Positions 45,362 through 56,389 of a DNA stretch of 64,000 bases are shown here, piece by piece; position 1 is the first letter of the stretch; each line of letters starts with the position of its first letter. Source of the stretch: Zarea fungicola (taxonomy: Eukaryota; Ascomycota; Sordariomycetes; Hypocreales; Cordycipitaceae); NCBI GenBank assembly GCA_900169235.1, contig FWCC01000092.1:45619-109618 (forward strand), read 5' to 3'. The notes under the pieces are model-generated. The model was not told the DNA's origin and did no database searches. It saw nothing but the letters and a program-made list of their open reading frames with translations. The translations under genes were made by a program, and so were the position numbers.

Positions 45362-46912
45362 ATGATCAAATCATCACTTAAATCCCCCTTGTCCCCGTCA
45401 CACATCCCGTGGAACCCTCCTCAGCGCATGCGGCCTTGCGATCGCTGCCACGCGATCAAAGAGCGATGCCGCTGGCTAGCAGAAGAAAATGGGATCCATA
45501 AATGCGAGAGGTGCTCACGTCTGGGGCGTTTATGTGAAAATAATCGTCCCATCGGCAGGATTGGGAGAAAGCGGGCATCGCCAGCCGGGAACCGAATGTC
45601 CTTGAGACGGGCAAGTACTAGCGCGACGACCTCTTCAGCCAAGGAAGACCGTGGGTCGCCATCGCTTGCTGTATCACTCTCTAAATCTGTTCCCGCTCAG
45701 CCAACAAGTGCCCAGATCTCGCGCATTCATCACCCAAATGAGGTCCTTCACACCATCCCTCCACGAATGTCTTTATTCCCGGAATTGAACCAGCTGGAAA
45801 TGCACTTCCTCGATACAATGCTGCACAAGGGCATCAAAGTGGACAAATACTTGATTGGCCCTACCTTTCGCGAGGGTCACCTCCAATCATTTGTTGATCA
45901 TCTCAATGCCGAGATGCCACATGTCAAGGATGCCTTCATCGCATGTGCCTCGCACCTCACTGATGATGAGAGCCTCAAGCAAGTCGCACAGGGGCAGAGC
46001 ATTGGCTATAAGAGAGCAGCCGCCGCAATTGCCTCGTTACGCATATCAAACATTTACTCCGATAACGACCTATCCATGATGTTAATTCTTGGAGTCGCGA
46101 TTATGACTTTTACGTTGCATCATTCAAGCGGCCTGCCCATTTGCAAGTATATTCTGGGTTTGGTCAACTCCATGTACGAAAAGGATCCGCTGCTACTTCA
46201 GCGACTGAATGGCGACGCAACTGCTTTTCTTTTGTGCCTACTGGGCACCGAGATTGAAGAGTGCGCAATCAGCTGTCAACTACCGACCATCAGAATCAGG
46301 CCGGGCACTTTTGACCACCTTATTGATCGCTTTACTGGCATTTCGGCTCCGATATTCACACAATTCTATGAAGTCTGTCAGCTGAGCGAAGAATTTAAGC
46401 AGCTTCGTTGCTCACCACACCCGTTCCCAGAGGACATCTTGGAGGAGAGAAGAGATAAACTCTACAAGACTTTGGAAGAATGGAGACCAGCTGTACCAGC
46501 ATTGCATTTGGCGCAGCAATTTACACCACACGAAACTATGACAATGATATCGCAGGCCAACTGTCTGCGGCTTGCGGCACTGATTATCCTATATCGGCTA
46601 CGCCATGCGTATGGGACTGACGACGACATTCCCTTGGCAATGGCCAATGGCATTTTGGGAGAACTTGATATGATCATGGAACTTACCCATCGCGCGGTCC
46701 CATTTGCGGATCTCCCCCACCTGGTTGCATGCTTTGAGCTAAAAGACTCCATAGCTAGGCGCGATGCATTGGAGAAGACGAAGGATCTCATCAACTTCTC
46801 ACAGTACTGCCGCACAGAACAACTGGCGTCACTTGTAGCATTCTGGAGGGCGAGAGATAGAGAGCACAGGCAGAGCATATATTGGACTGATGTTGCCTCT
46901 TGTATTACATGA
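45362..46912 (+). CDS. Zn(II)2Cys6 transcription factor
   Basis: A 516-residue intronless frame. The Zn2Cys6 cluster lies at residues 26-58 with spacing CX2CX6CX11CX2CX6C (Cys 26, 29, 36, 48, 51, 58), starting CDRCHAIKERC. The third-to-fourth cysteine loop is longer than the usual 5-9 residues. A basic Arg/Lys stretch (GRIGRKR) follows. The remainder is helical, of the Leu3/Sef1-like type lacking an obvious full fungal-specific middle-homology domain, and contains PTIRIRPGTFDHLIDRF. It is a nuclear DNA-binding regulator. It is tail-to-tail with the MFS gene (35 bases between stops), a position typical of pathway-specific regulators, and is a candidate regulator of the surrounding genes. Confidence 0.88.
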   Translation: MIKSSLKSPLSPSHIPWNPPQRMRPCDRCHAIKERCRWLAEENGIHKCERCSRLGRLCENNRPIGRIGRKRASPAGNRMSLRRASTSATTSSAKEDRGSPSLAVSLSKSVPAQPTSAQISRIHHPNEVLHTIPPRMSLFPELNQLEMHFLDTMLHKGIKVDKYLIGPTFREGHLQSFVDHLNAEMPHVKDAFIACASHLTDDESLKQVAQGQSIGYKRAAAAIASLRISNIYSDNDLSMMLILGVAIMTFTLHHSSGLPICKYILGLVNSMYEKDPLLLQRLNGDATAFLLCLLGTEIEECAISCQLPTIRIRPGTFDHLIDRFTGISAPIFTQFYEVCQLSEEFKQLRCSPHPFPEDILEERRDKLYKTLEEWRPAVPALHLAQQFTPHETMTMISQANCLRLAALIILYRLRHAYGTDDDIPLAMANGILGELDMIMELTHRAVPFADLPHLVACFELKDSIARRDALEKTKDLINFSQYCRTEQLASLVAFWRARDREHRQSIYWTDVASCIT

Positions 46913-46947
46913 ATAAAATTCGTTCAAAGGCTAGATAATATATTATT

Positions 46948-48785
46948 TCAACTGTCACGATGAGTTGGCTGTCTGTGAGCCATCCGTCTGTATCTCTCTG
47001 CCGTCGCAACTCTGGCCTTCTTTCCCCACTTGAGTAATGGTACAGGTATGAGTAGAAGGACGCAGCAGAGGACAGAAATCATGACGTGCAGGTTAAGAAG
47101 GCCCATGCTGTCGATCCATGGAGTGAGAGCGAAGAGCACAACAACTGAAATAGCGTTTCGTGTAAAAACAACGCCCACCAACGCATTTCCGATAATCTGT
47201 TTGTTGTCAGGGAAAATATTCCTAGAGACCGAGAATCCAATAGTTATACTTACATCATGGTAGCAATCCATAGCATAGGAGAGAGCAATGTCACCAGCAA
47301 CAATGAGACCAAACCCGAAGACGCCAAAGCCAACAGCCAACAGTGGCCATGGAGCCCCCTACGCGAGTATCAATTAGCAATCAGTCATTTTGTGAAAGCC
47401 AAGCGGCAAAGCTTACATAGAATAGGCCAAGTCCAAACATGAGGATACCAGCCGGTGTTACAAAAGCTATAGGGATCGACATCCAGAGTCGCATCTCTGG
47501 CTCATAGATGCCCCCATTTCGCTTCGACAGCCAGACGATTGACTTGTCATTCAGATACCCTCCAACCCAGATTGCAGGAATGGTACCGATAAATGGCGCC
47601 AAGTTCATTAACCCAACACCTGCTGCGGAGAAGTTGTACGGTGGGTTGAAGAGATATGTTGCCTGGACAGACGTTGTGACGGCAAACCAGGCCAGTAAGC
47701 TTCCGTATGTCAAGGCAGTATAGGTGATGGCTGGGAAGCTAAAGAGCAGCACCAGAGGATGGTAAAAGTCTCTCCAAATGGAGCCGTCTGTTTTAGTGAC
47801 CATGGCAAGACGCTGGCGACGAGTCTTGAGAGGAATTGTCGGATCAATTCGCGCCGTGGACTGGGCCGTCTTTTCAGAATCCAGCTTTTCCATGCCTGTT
47901 TCCATTGTGTCAAGTTTGTCGCCAGCGTCCTGGGCTTTGTTCGGGTCCTTGGATTCCACAGCGGTGATGGAGCGAGCACCGGATTGACCCTGAATGACGC
48001 TGACGTACTTGGATTCATCAAAAAAGAAGATGATGAGCACAAGGTTGACAGCAAACAGGATGACGCACCACCACCAGACCCATCGCCACCCTTGGCTGTT
48101 GACAATGTACCCGGACGCTACGGGTCCCAGGTATGCGCCGGTAAATGTGGCGAACAGGTACCAACCGTTCATGGCTCCGTGATGATGGACGAAGAATAAA
48201 TCCGCAATGGTGACTTGCACAATTGTCTCGCTAATCGCACCACTGATGCCAGAAATTAGGTTGCTCCCAATCATGTCGCCTCGCGTGTTTGTGCACGCCA
48301 GCCAGACACATGACACGAGCTGAAGGAGGGTGCTGCCAATGTACATGGGGCGGCGACCGTATTTGTGCACCAAAGGGACGAGGAATACACACCCAACTGC
48401 AAGGCCAGCGTAGTTGACGGCGGCCGACGCGTTGAGGAAATCGACCGAGAAGCCCAGCTCATCTTGGTACTGGCCCCACGAAGTGAAACCAACGTCCAGC
48501 TGGACAAAGGTCAGAAAGACATAGAAGCACACAAGGGTAAAGTTGATTGTTTTGCGCCAATGTGTCCAGTTTAGGGGATCGTTCGGATCCGAGGACGGCG
48601 TTGGGTGCAGAATGACATTGTCAGAGGATGATTGCACTTTTGAGAAGTGTCAGTCAAATTTTGTCGCGAGAATAATGACAGCGACTTCGGAGCGACAGCG
48701 AATTTTGTTACGTACAGTCTTCCAATGTTAGGGTTCCCGGCGCCCAAAATGCAGGGTCGTCCTGGTTGTCAGTCACTGGCGGCAT
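46948..48785 (-). CDS. MFS transporter, DHA1-type drug/H+ antiporter family
   Basis: Four exons, 48785-48716, 48636-47417, 47358-47254 and 47196-46948, flank introns of 79, 58 and 57 nt and give 547 aa. The N-terminus (DPAFWAPGTLTLED and LHPTPSSDPNDPLNW) and motif A-like KYGRRPMYIG are those of fungal DHA1 transporters of the Hol1/Caf5 group. Twelve helices are expected, with a long charged loop after TM6 containing a KLDTMETGMEKLDSEK segment. The third intron has no stop and is a multiple of three, so its retention would insert 19 residues. I removed it because the DCYHD/IIGNALVGVVF join matches the family. Probable plasma-membrane efflux or uptake, possibly of the pathway product. Confidence 0.87.
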
Positions 48786-49779
48786 GGCTGCCAGACAGTC
48801 TTTTTATTATGTCTGCAAGTTTGCCAGAGTTGATTCGTTTGTTAGTAGAAGTTTCCGCGAAAGTTTGGCCGAAAATTGAAGCAGAAACGCATCAGTCGAT
48901 CGGCAGATGAATGGCAAGGACACTGGCAAGACTTGTGAGGTCAGCTTAAGGCCACGGCTGGAGGTTTATAAGTAATAAGCATGGCATCCGTCTTATCACG
49001 AATCGGTCATTGTAAACTCCACCGTATCAGCTAGGCGACAGTTATCATCGTAACTACGTGCGGAGAACCTTGTCGATGACCGGCTTCTCCTCATGACTCC
49101 CAGCTTTGCTGACTCGCTTTTGCTTGCCTCTTGGCCAGCACCGTTTATCGGGCCTCCACTTGGTCAGTTCCCCCGCAGAGCTTGGCCCTATCGGTGCAGA
49201 CGCGATGCCCCAAAACGTAATTGTGGCAGCCACTGATTAGACAGCCAATCACAGCCTTGTAAAGGTGCCGGTTTGGTGGCTTCCTGGGACTGGAGGCTCA
49301 ACCACTCCCTGTGCTCGGATGTAGCCGGTGGAGTTGAACCGACGGGGGTGGTATAAGCATGAGCGCGGTGGCTTGCTTGTTCTCTGTGATCTTTGGAGGG
49401 AAGCCCAACCACTGACATCTCGCAAATGTCGCCGGTGGTCCACGTCTTTATGTATCAGTTCTTGGCTATCGGCCATCTTGCGTTGAAACAAAATTGCCAC
49501 AGTCTAATCGGTCTCAATTCAATCGGGAACCCCGCATACTAGGACCCTCGGGATCCACGGGCGACCGAGCTGCCGCGTTATTCCTTCTGGCCGAGCTCAT
49601 TGATATATAAAAGGTGTACACATAGTAGCCAGTCATCTTGAACGCGCCCATTTAACAAATCAGCATCCTTGTTTGCCACCGGTCGCTATCGAGTTCCAGC
49701 CACGTTTACCTGCCCATTTGCTACTGCAGCTACTAAGCCATCTACCCAGCATTATCCAATCTCCGGCTGTCCGTCCACA
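48786..49779. promoter_or_regulatory. Shared promoter, MFS and FAD oxidoreductase
   Basis: This 994-base divergent region lies between the MFS and DAO-type genes. It has no supported gene. A TATATAAAAGG TATA-like box lies near 49602-49612, ~170 bases upstream of the oxidoreductase ATG, and an upstream GC-richer region runs 49080-49580. Confidence 0.5.
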
Positions 49780-51343
49780 ATGGCTACCCCAGTTCCTACA
49801 GGTCTCATGGAGGAGCTCTATGCCCAGGCACTTGCCGATCCCCAGTTGCCTCGTGCCAACCCCACAATAGCATTCTGGCAGCTCCCTCCACATCCGTCCA
49901 TGGCCGAGACACAGTCAGTTACGCTACCCACGATAACCGACTACGCCATCATCGGCTCTGGTGTCACAGGCTGTAGCATGGCCAAGACGCTACTTGACAA
50001 CGCGCCATCGGGTGCATCCTTTTCGGTATCTGTCTTTGAGGCGCGGAAGCTCACCAGCGGAGCCACTGGCCGAAATGGAGGACTTCTGACGAGCTTCGTA
50101 CCTGGCCATTACAAGCATCTCAGCGACCATTTGGGTCATGAGCAGGCTGTCAAGATTGCGAGATTCGCAAACAGAACACTTGAAAAGATGCACTCTCTGG
50201 CAAATTCCTCGGACGATTTTAGAGAAGCGAGCGTTGTGCGACGGACCCTGGACATTATTGCATTCGATGACGACGCTGCCTTCAACGACGAGAAGGCTTC
50301 GTTCAAGCTGTACGAAGAACATGTAACAGAGGATGCAGGCAAGACCCAGATACTGACTTCTGAAGAGCTTGCAGCAGTAAGTATATTGACTGGTTGCTTC
50401 ACCGTATCGTTTTATTTTTCCTTTGGGCATTGACTAACGCGTGCCTGTTCAGAAATACAATGTCAAGGCCAAGTCGGGGGCGATTCTCTTTCCAAATGGC
50501 GCGTTCTGGCCGTATCGGTTGGTCACCAGAATATGGGCCCAGTTGAAAGAGCAGTACGCCTCTCGATTGTCAATTGACACCAATACACCAGTCACAGAGA
50601 TTTCTCATGACCCAAGCAACGCCGCCTACCCGTACGTCTTGACCACGCCTCGTGGCGTCGTTCGCGCAGCCAAGATTCTGCACGCCACCAATGGATACTC
50701 TGGGCACCTCTTGCCAGGACTGCGCGGAAACATATACCCGCTCCGGGGCACAATGTCGACGCAAAAGCCACCAGAGGCATTCGGCCAGCATGGACGCGAA
50801 ATCACCTGGAGCCGGGTCGGCGGCAGCGGTTTCGACCCCGCCACCAACGTGATTGAGCTTGGCCTGTACTACTCCAACCAGAACCCAACAACGGGCGACG
50901 TCTTCATCGGCGGCGAAAAGGCCAAGCTCAACGAGCTCTTCATTAGCGACGACACTGTCGTGGGTGTCCCGTGCGAAGAAAATATCACCACCAAGCTGCC
51001 CAAGTGCTTCACCAAGGGTTGGGAAGATGCAAGCAGCCACGAGGTGCGAAAGGTCTGGTCTGGCATCATGGGCTTCACGGGCGACCGGCTCCCTCTAATT
51101 GGAAGCCTGCCACAGAGCGTTACGAAGCGCGGGACGGAGGGCGGCGAATGGATTGCCGCTGGCTTTAATGGCTATGGCATGCCGCTCTGCTGGTCCAGCG
51201 GAGAGGCTGTTGCCAAGATGATTCTTGGGCAAAAGGTTGACGAATTTCTGCCAGATGCATTTGTCATCACCGAGGAGCGCCTAAAGTCTGAGGAAATGTC
51301 GTCTACTCGGGCGATCAACGATCTTCTGAGTGGCTATGTTTAG
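49780..51343 (+). CDS. FAD-dependent oxidoreductase, DAO family
   Basis: Two exons, 49780-50376 and 50453-51343, flank a 76-nt intron (GTAAGT; TGACTAAC branch; TTCAG) and give 495 aa. The ATG at 49780 (CACAATGG) is the first in frame; the frame upstream has only a non-ATG start. The N-terminal Rossmann motif IIGSGVTG (residues 57-64) binds FAD, followed by VSVFEARKLTSGATGRNGG, a signature of the D-amino-acid oxidase/glycine oxidase-like DAO fold. C-terminal WSGIMGFTGDRLPLIG and AGFNGYGMP complete the flavin site. It probably oxidises an amine or amino acid, in the cytosol or peroxisome; the C-terminal GYV is not a clear PTS1. In fungal clusters such enzymes act on N-containing intermediates, so it is a plausible tailoring enzyme. 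Confidence 0.9.
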
Positions 51344-51572
51344 ATCAAAACGGTTGAATGGTATGCGTCCACTGCTGTGGGCAGTCAAACCTGCGATACG
51401 AGGAAATGGGGATTAATTAATTCATCGCCGTGAACATAGAACAACAATAATTACATAATATTTGGCCTTTCTTCTAGGACCGCGACGAAAGTTGCGTGCT
51501 TGCGGTCGCATAAATTCTTTGTCGCATCGCAGTCTTGCCAAATCTGCCAATTCATCCTGTGGGAACGGCGCT

Positions 51573-53794
51573 TTATTGTCTGTCACTTTGAGTTTCACCC
51601 AAAAATTGAATAGAATACTAAAAAAAGAGAAAAGTTAGTAAATCGGAGTTTGTTAGCGACACTTGCCCATGACGCGTTGAGTACGTACCCAATCAAGCAG
51701 ATGCGTGTCACTGAAAAGATCGTCAAATGATTGCGTGTCACTCAAACCAGTACCATAGCCGGTTATAGTGTTCTCCGGACTGGTACCAGAAGCCACACTT
51801 GGAATTCCAAAAGCCAGAGGCGAGTCATTGGAGGAATTTGTCGGATGGTTGCTGCCCTGCCATTGACCACTTGAGCCAGGGTCATCCGAAGCGATACTTT
51901 CATCAGCCGACGCTTCATCAAACGAGTTGGCTTTCAACAGAATCAGGCGCAGAATTTGGGACGCTTGCATGGCATCGGCTGAAAATGAAGACCGCGACAC
52001 CCATATTTCGTGCACTGTTCGCAGCATACGAATATTTTTTCTTCGGTCTTCAGTGCTGTAAAAGGCATTAATTTTTGAGTCCATGGCAGCATCCCCGACA
52101 ACGTACCTTATAGCTTCTGACTTGCTCAAGTCTAGGCAAAGAGCCATGGCGCCCAAAAGAAAGTGGTGAGATGTCAAGTTTGAGAGAGTATATCTCTCGT
52201 CATACATTCGCCCGCCGGCCTGTATTTCTCGATCCAACTCGATCTGTATTTCCAGTATCCTCAATGCCGACTCCCTACAAATCTTTCTTGAAATGCTATA
52301 CATTTCATCCTGGTCTTCAATGGTAAGATAAGGACGATGCAGGATACAGAGGCTCTTCAGGTACAGCAGCTCAAGCATAAGTCGATGCATTATGGTATGA
52401 TTTTGGTCGGTGAATGACGTTTCATGGATTGGACGAATTCGCAAGCACAAAGGCAAACTTGCGTGCCACTCTTCAAGATCATGATTCCGATTCAGTATCT
52501 CGGTATATGGTGTTGGGCTAGTTGATACGCAGTGGTGCAGAATGCGGCGCATGATTCGACAAAGTCGGGACTTGAAGACATAGACGAGAATCGGGTTAGG
52601 ATCATTCGGTGCTCGTGGTTCAGGTAGTACAGCAGTACTTTCGTCAAAGTCGTCATCGGTGAGGTTGGTCGGGTGATCGACGTCGCAGCAGTCTTGATTG
52701 ACAACGGAGTGCATGCCGTTCTGGAAAGAGTAGAGCAGTTCTGTGGCTTGGATCATGAACCACACCCGCCGCCTCATTTCCTGTTCAAATGGGGTGTAAG
52801 TAGATGCAAGCTTGGCTGTGTCGCGGTGATACCCTTGCCGCTGGCCAAGACGGACAGTCAGTCCATATAGTGCCCAGACGGTGGAATCGGCGTCCTGCTT
52901 TTGCACGTTGCGGGCATGTGTATGCATCAGTAGAGCCTCAACGGAGAATGGTTTCGCCTTGAGATATTTGCCTGCGATAAGACATCGCGAGGAAAGATCG
53001 AGAAGTTCTTTGGAGCATTCCACAGAAATGCAAGCAAGTGAAGCATCTGTGCTTTTTGATCTCAGTACCATGGCCCCGCAACTGAGAATGGAGAGGAGGA
53101 TGCTGATCCAGAGAAAGTTGGTGAATGGCGGATCGTCCCAAAAACTGTCATAACGTCTTTTGAAGTGATGGATGTGAATGAATGGCACAGCTATAAATCT
53201 TGCGTTAAAGTATGCAGATACAAGTCTGTCACACTCCGTTCTGGACGGCAGGCGGTCGACAATATCGCCGACAGTCAGCCGGACACCACCACCCAGTATA
53301 GTGTCCGACTCGGCGATTTCAAGTTCGTCAGGAGTGCCGTCTTCGTCTTCAGCTGCCACAATATTGTTGACATCCTGAATACCTTCCACTAGCGAAGTCC
53401 ATGCTGTTGCGCCCCGGTACACATTTTCTTCACCGGCTGATAGTCGCGCCTCACTCGTTGTGGGCTCATCCTCATTTGATTCCCGTAACCCGCTCTTTGC
53501 ACCATCATCGGTTGAATGTTTTTCTGCCAATTCTCTCACGAGATTCTCCAATCTGTTCAACTTGAGCTGCAGCTCATGTTTATTGGCACTGGTACCACGG
53601 CGAGGCGACGAACTGTACTGGCAGGCAGCTCCCTCGCTGCGCATCTCGCAGGAGCCACATGGATGTTGTCTGTCGCACTTGGATTTGCGCCGTCTACAGG
53701 CATTGCAGGATACGGCTTGGCGATTTCTTTTGTTTGGGCGGCGTTCGCGGGTCGGGAAGACGGATGTGAATTGCGAAATGCCTGATTCAGGCAT
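51573..53794 (-). CDS. Zn(II)2Cys6 transcription factor with Fungal_trans domain
   Basis: From ATG 53794. Residues 30-58 form the Zn2Cys6 cluster (CNACRRRKSKC, spacing CX2CX6CX5CX2CX8C), followed by a leucine-rich coiled coil (LQLKLNRLENLVRELAEK) for dimerisation. The central fungal-specific regulatory domain includes FNARFIAVPFIHIHHF, TVWALYGLTVRLGQRQGYHRD and RRRVWFMIQATELLY. I splice a C-terminal intron, 51688-51618, with GTACGT donor, perfect TACTAAC branch, pyrimidine tract and TTTAG acceptor. This replaces the unspliced end (stop at 51653) by an 18-residue tail from LLDW, 716 aa in all. The unspliced 713-aa protein is the alternative. It is divergent from the signal-peptide crotonase gene and a candidate pathway regulator. 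Confidence 0.87.
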
Positions 53795-54740
53795 GATGTT
53801 ATGCGTTTTCTTGGTCCAGGACTCACGTCATGAGAATATTGATGAATTGAGCTGGGTAAAGCGCGCGTAGCTCCTTTGTCTGTTTCTCACCGAGTTGGCG
53901 GAAAACTAGGGCAATGGCACTGCATGTGTGAGAATCAGAATCGCTTCGCTATTGAGTCGAGACTGGAATTAGGCCACTGCCTTTCCGTAAATCCGCGGCG
54001 TTAGGCTATGCCGGATTGAGTGAGCTGGCTCAGTGATCATCCTCTCCCACTTCCCACATGTACGCTAAAGATGCCAACAAAACACTGAGGGAGTCGAATC
54101 GGGATTGCTTTTCAAATTGAGCATTCAAAGATAGCTGGCCCCTATAGAGCACATTGCGACATCGTCCAGGGTCAACACAAAAGTCAATTGTTGCCTTTGC
54201 TAGAGACATGAACCTGTGAGACTACGTGTGGACTAGGCCGCATTGGAAGTCCTTTACCGAATCAACCGAGCTGACTAACTGTTGGCGAGGATAATTTGAC
54301 GTATTGGTCGTCAGATTCGAGTATCTATCCACTTATTCTACTTATCTCTGATTTTATGGTTACTTTTCCGGTTCAGCCCACCCGGCGCAGTTGCCGAGGT
54401 ACTGTTGGCTAGCTCGGATATGCCCGCAGACGCTGTAGTCAAGCTCACACCCAAATGTCCGCAACCTGATTCAATAACTGCGTATTAATAAGATCATACC
54501 GCCGGGCTTTTGAATTAATAATGTACCGCGTAGTGATTCTAAATGATGCCAACTTTAACCATGACCCGGCGCGGCTGTCGCCAGCCTGTGCTGCCTCCCA
54601 GGCCACGCAACCTGCGTATAAGTAACCACTTTGCTGTCACCTCACCGTCATATGTTCCCCTTCATAATAACAGACTCAATCTGAGTACTTTTGGAACAAA
54701 TTAAAACTCACTCAAGAAGCATTTTTCAGCTTTATACATC
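53795..54740. promoter_or_regulatory. Shared promoter, regulator and secreted crotonase
   Basis: A 946-base divergent region. It is moderately A/T-rich, with a short stretch of CCCGGCGC/CCGGGC sequences at 54380-54600 carrying CGG and CCG triplets. A TATAAG-like element at ~54616 lies ~125 bases upstream of the crotonase ATG. No gene is supported. Confidence 0.45.
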
Positions 54741-55690
54741 ATGAGAGCTTGGTCTTTGCTCCTTCTCACGGTAACAGCCGCTGCATTCGCGAGCAGTCAG
54801 CCCAGCGCTGGAAACTATACTACTCTTCAAACCAGTAGACAAGGATCAGTTTTATCTGTTGTTATTAACAATAAAGACAGTCCTATAAATGTCATGAGTG
54901 AGAAAGTTTTGCTAGATTTGGACCACTTGGTGACAGCCCTCAAACAAGACCAATCGACCAAGGCTGTCGTCTTCCGCAGTGGAAACCCATTATTCTTTGT
55001 TTCGCATTTCGACCTTCTTCCAAGAAAAGGTGAGTATACCATCCGATTTGTTGGTGAATTCTGTTTGACTCGTTCATAGACGACCCGCTTCCCAAGTCCG
55101 ATCCCTCGCTTGCCTTTTTTGGCAGTGATATTTTTTTCAACATCACGCAGCTCCCCCAGGTAACAGTTGCCGCAGTTGATGGAGCCGCCCGTGGCATCGG
55201 CAATGAGTTTATTTTATCATGCGATATGCGGTTTGCTTCAGCGAAAGCAGTCTTTGGAAATTTTGAGGCTTCTCTCGGCGGCATTCCTGGAACAGGGGGT
55301 GCTGCTTATTTGCCAATCCTGATTGGACGTGGACGAGCCTTCGAGTACCTTTTATCTCGAAAAGACATTGACGCGCGACTGGCTGCACAATACGGTTGGA
55401 TCAATAAGGTATTCGAGTCCACCGCAGAGCTCGAAACGTACGTCGCGGGCCTTGCAGCGCGAGTTTCCCTCTTCCCAACGGCAGGCATTGCGAGTATCAA
55501 AAATGCCATAAACTCAATCACCCATCCGACCAAAGCGAGACTTCATTCCCAGGCAGCAGACTATAATAGACTCATCCGGACACCTGAGTCGGCGAAGCTC
55601 GGAGGAAGGTTTGTAGCATTGACAAAGAATGAGACGGATATCGAGGTGGAGCTAGCTCTAGGTGAGGCAGTACTTGGGCTATACAAGTAG
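54741..55690 (+). CDS. Crotonase-family protein with signal peptide
   Basis: Two exons, 54741-55029 and 55080-55690, flank a 50-nt intron (GTGAGT...CATAG) and give 299 aa. Residues 1-20 (MRAWSLLLLTVTAAAFASS) form a clear signal peptide, unusual for this fold. The crotonase/enoyl-CoA hydratase-isomerase domain follows: SPINVMSEKVL, FFVSHFDLL, AAVDGAARGIGNEFIL, CDMRFASAKAVFGNFE and GIPGTGGAAYL, which build the oxyanion hole and acyl-CoA pocket. There are N-glycosylation sequons (NYT and NIT), compatible with the secretory route. CoA thioesters are not expected outside the cell, so either a non-CoA substrate or a lumenal role is implied. It forms a convergent pair with a second crotonase lacking a signal peptide. 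Confidence 0.86.
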
Positions 55691-56389
55691 TTGCCTGTCA
55701 ATGGCCATGCGATCGAGGCTCCAATGGGGGTTTGAGGGCAATAAAATATGTGGAACAGCCTTGGAACTTAGTGGATAGAAAGATAGGAAATTTTGATTAC
55801 CATCCATCAGCTAAATCCAATAAACGCTACCAAAGACACTGACAACGTATTCATTTTGATAGTCCTGCCATTGTCTTGGACAATCTGTCTACATTCGACG
55901 ATAGCCCAGCAGCATCCCTTTAGAGCTGGCGGTCTAACCAATTTTCGATGATAAGTCTTGTGGATCAAAAAGAGGAGGAGATTAACTTGGATAACGAGAG
56001 AGATACGAGTGCAAAATTTGAAATCAACAATCCCATTCGAGCATCCTTTCCCAGTGCGACTGAACGGAGTTGGTTTACGCCAATGAAAGGTCGTGTAGGC
56101 GCAATTTACGCGAGATGAGATCTCGCGGCTAGCATTGGATTTTTTTTTAATTTTTAATTTTTTTTCAGTTTATCAGTTTATCAGTCGAAATTTCTTTTTT
56201 AATAATCAAATCAAAAACTTTCCTAGTACTTGAACCAAATACCACCAAAATGTGCCGAAAAGTCTGACGAGGAACCCATAGACACCGACCGTAGCATACA
56301 AATTAGGAGCAACTTACAGGACACTTATTTGGTAATTTGTTGCATAATATTATTTCAAGCATGTTTCTCGTTAATTACAAGCGGTTTGC
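55691..56389. other. Convergent spacer between two crotonase genes
   Basis: A 699-base tail-to-tail spacer. It includes a T-run with TTTTTAATTTTTAATTTTT and a TTTATCAG direct repeat near 56140-56185. No supported gene. Confidence 0.45.

Noticed and set aside
32221..46912. Treating 32-46 kb as certainly part of the biosynthetic cluster
   Set aside because: The TatD housekeeping gene interrupts it and no direct link of the dehydrogenase or first permease to the A-T-C core is visible.
54080..54110. A GAGTCGAATCGGG stretch resembling a tRNA T-loop
   Set aside because: No acceptor stem or anticodon arm could be folded around it.
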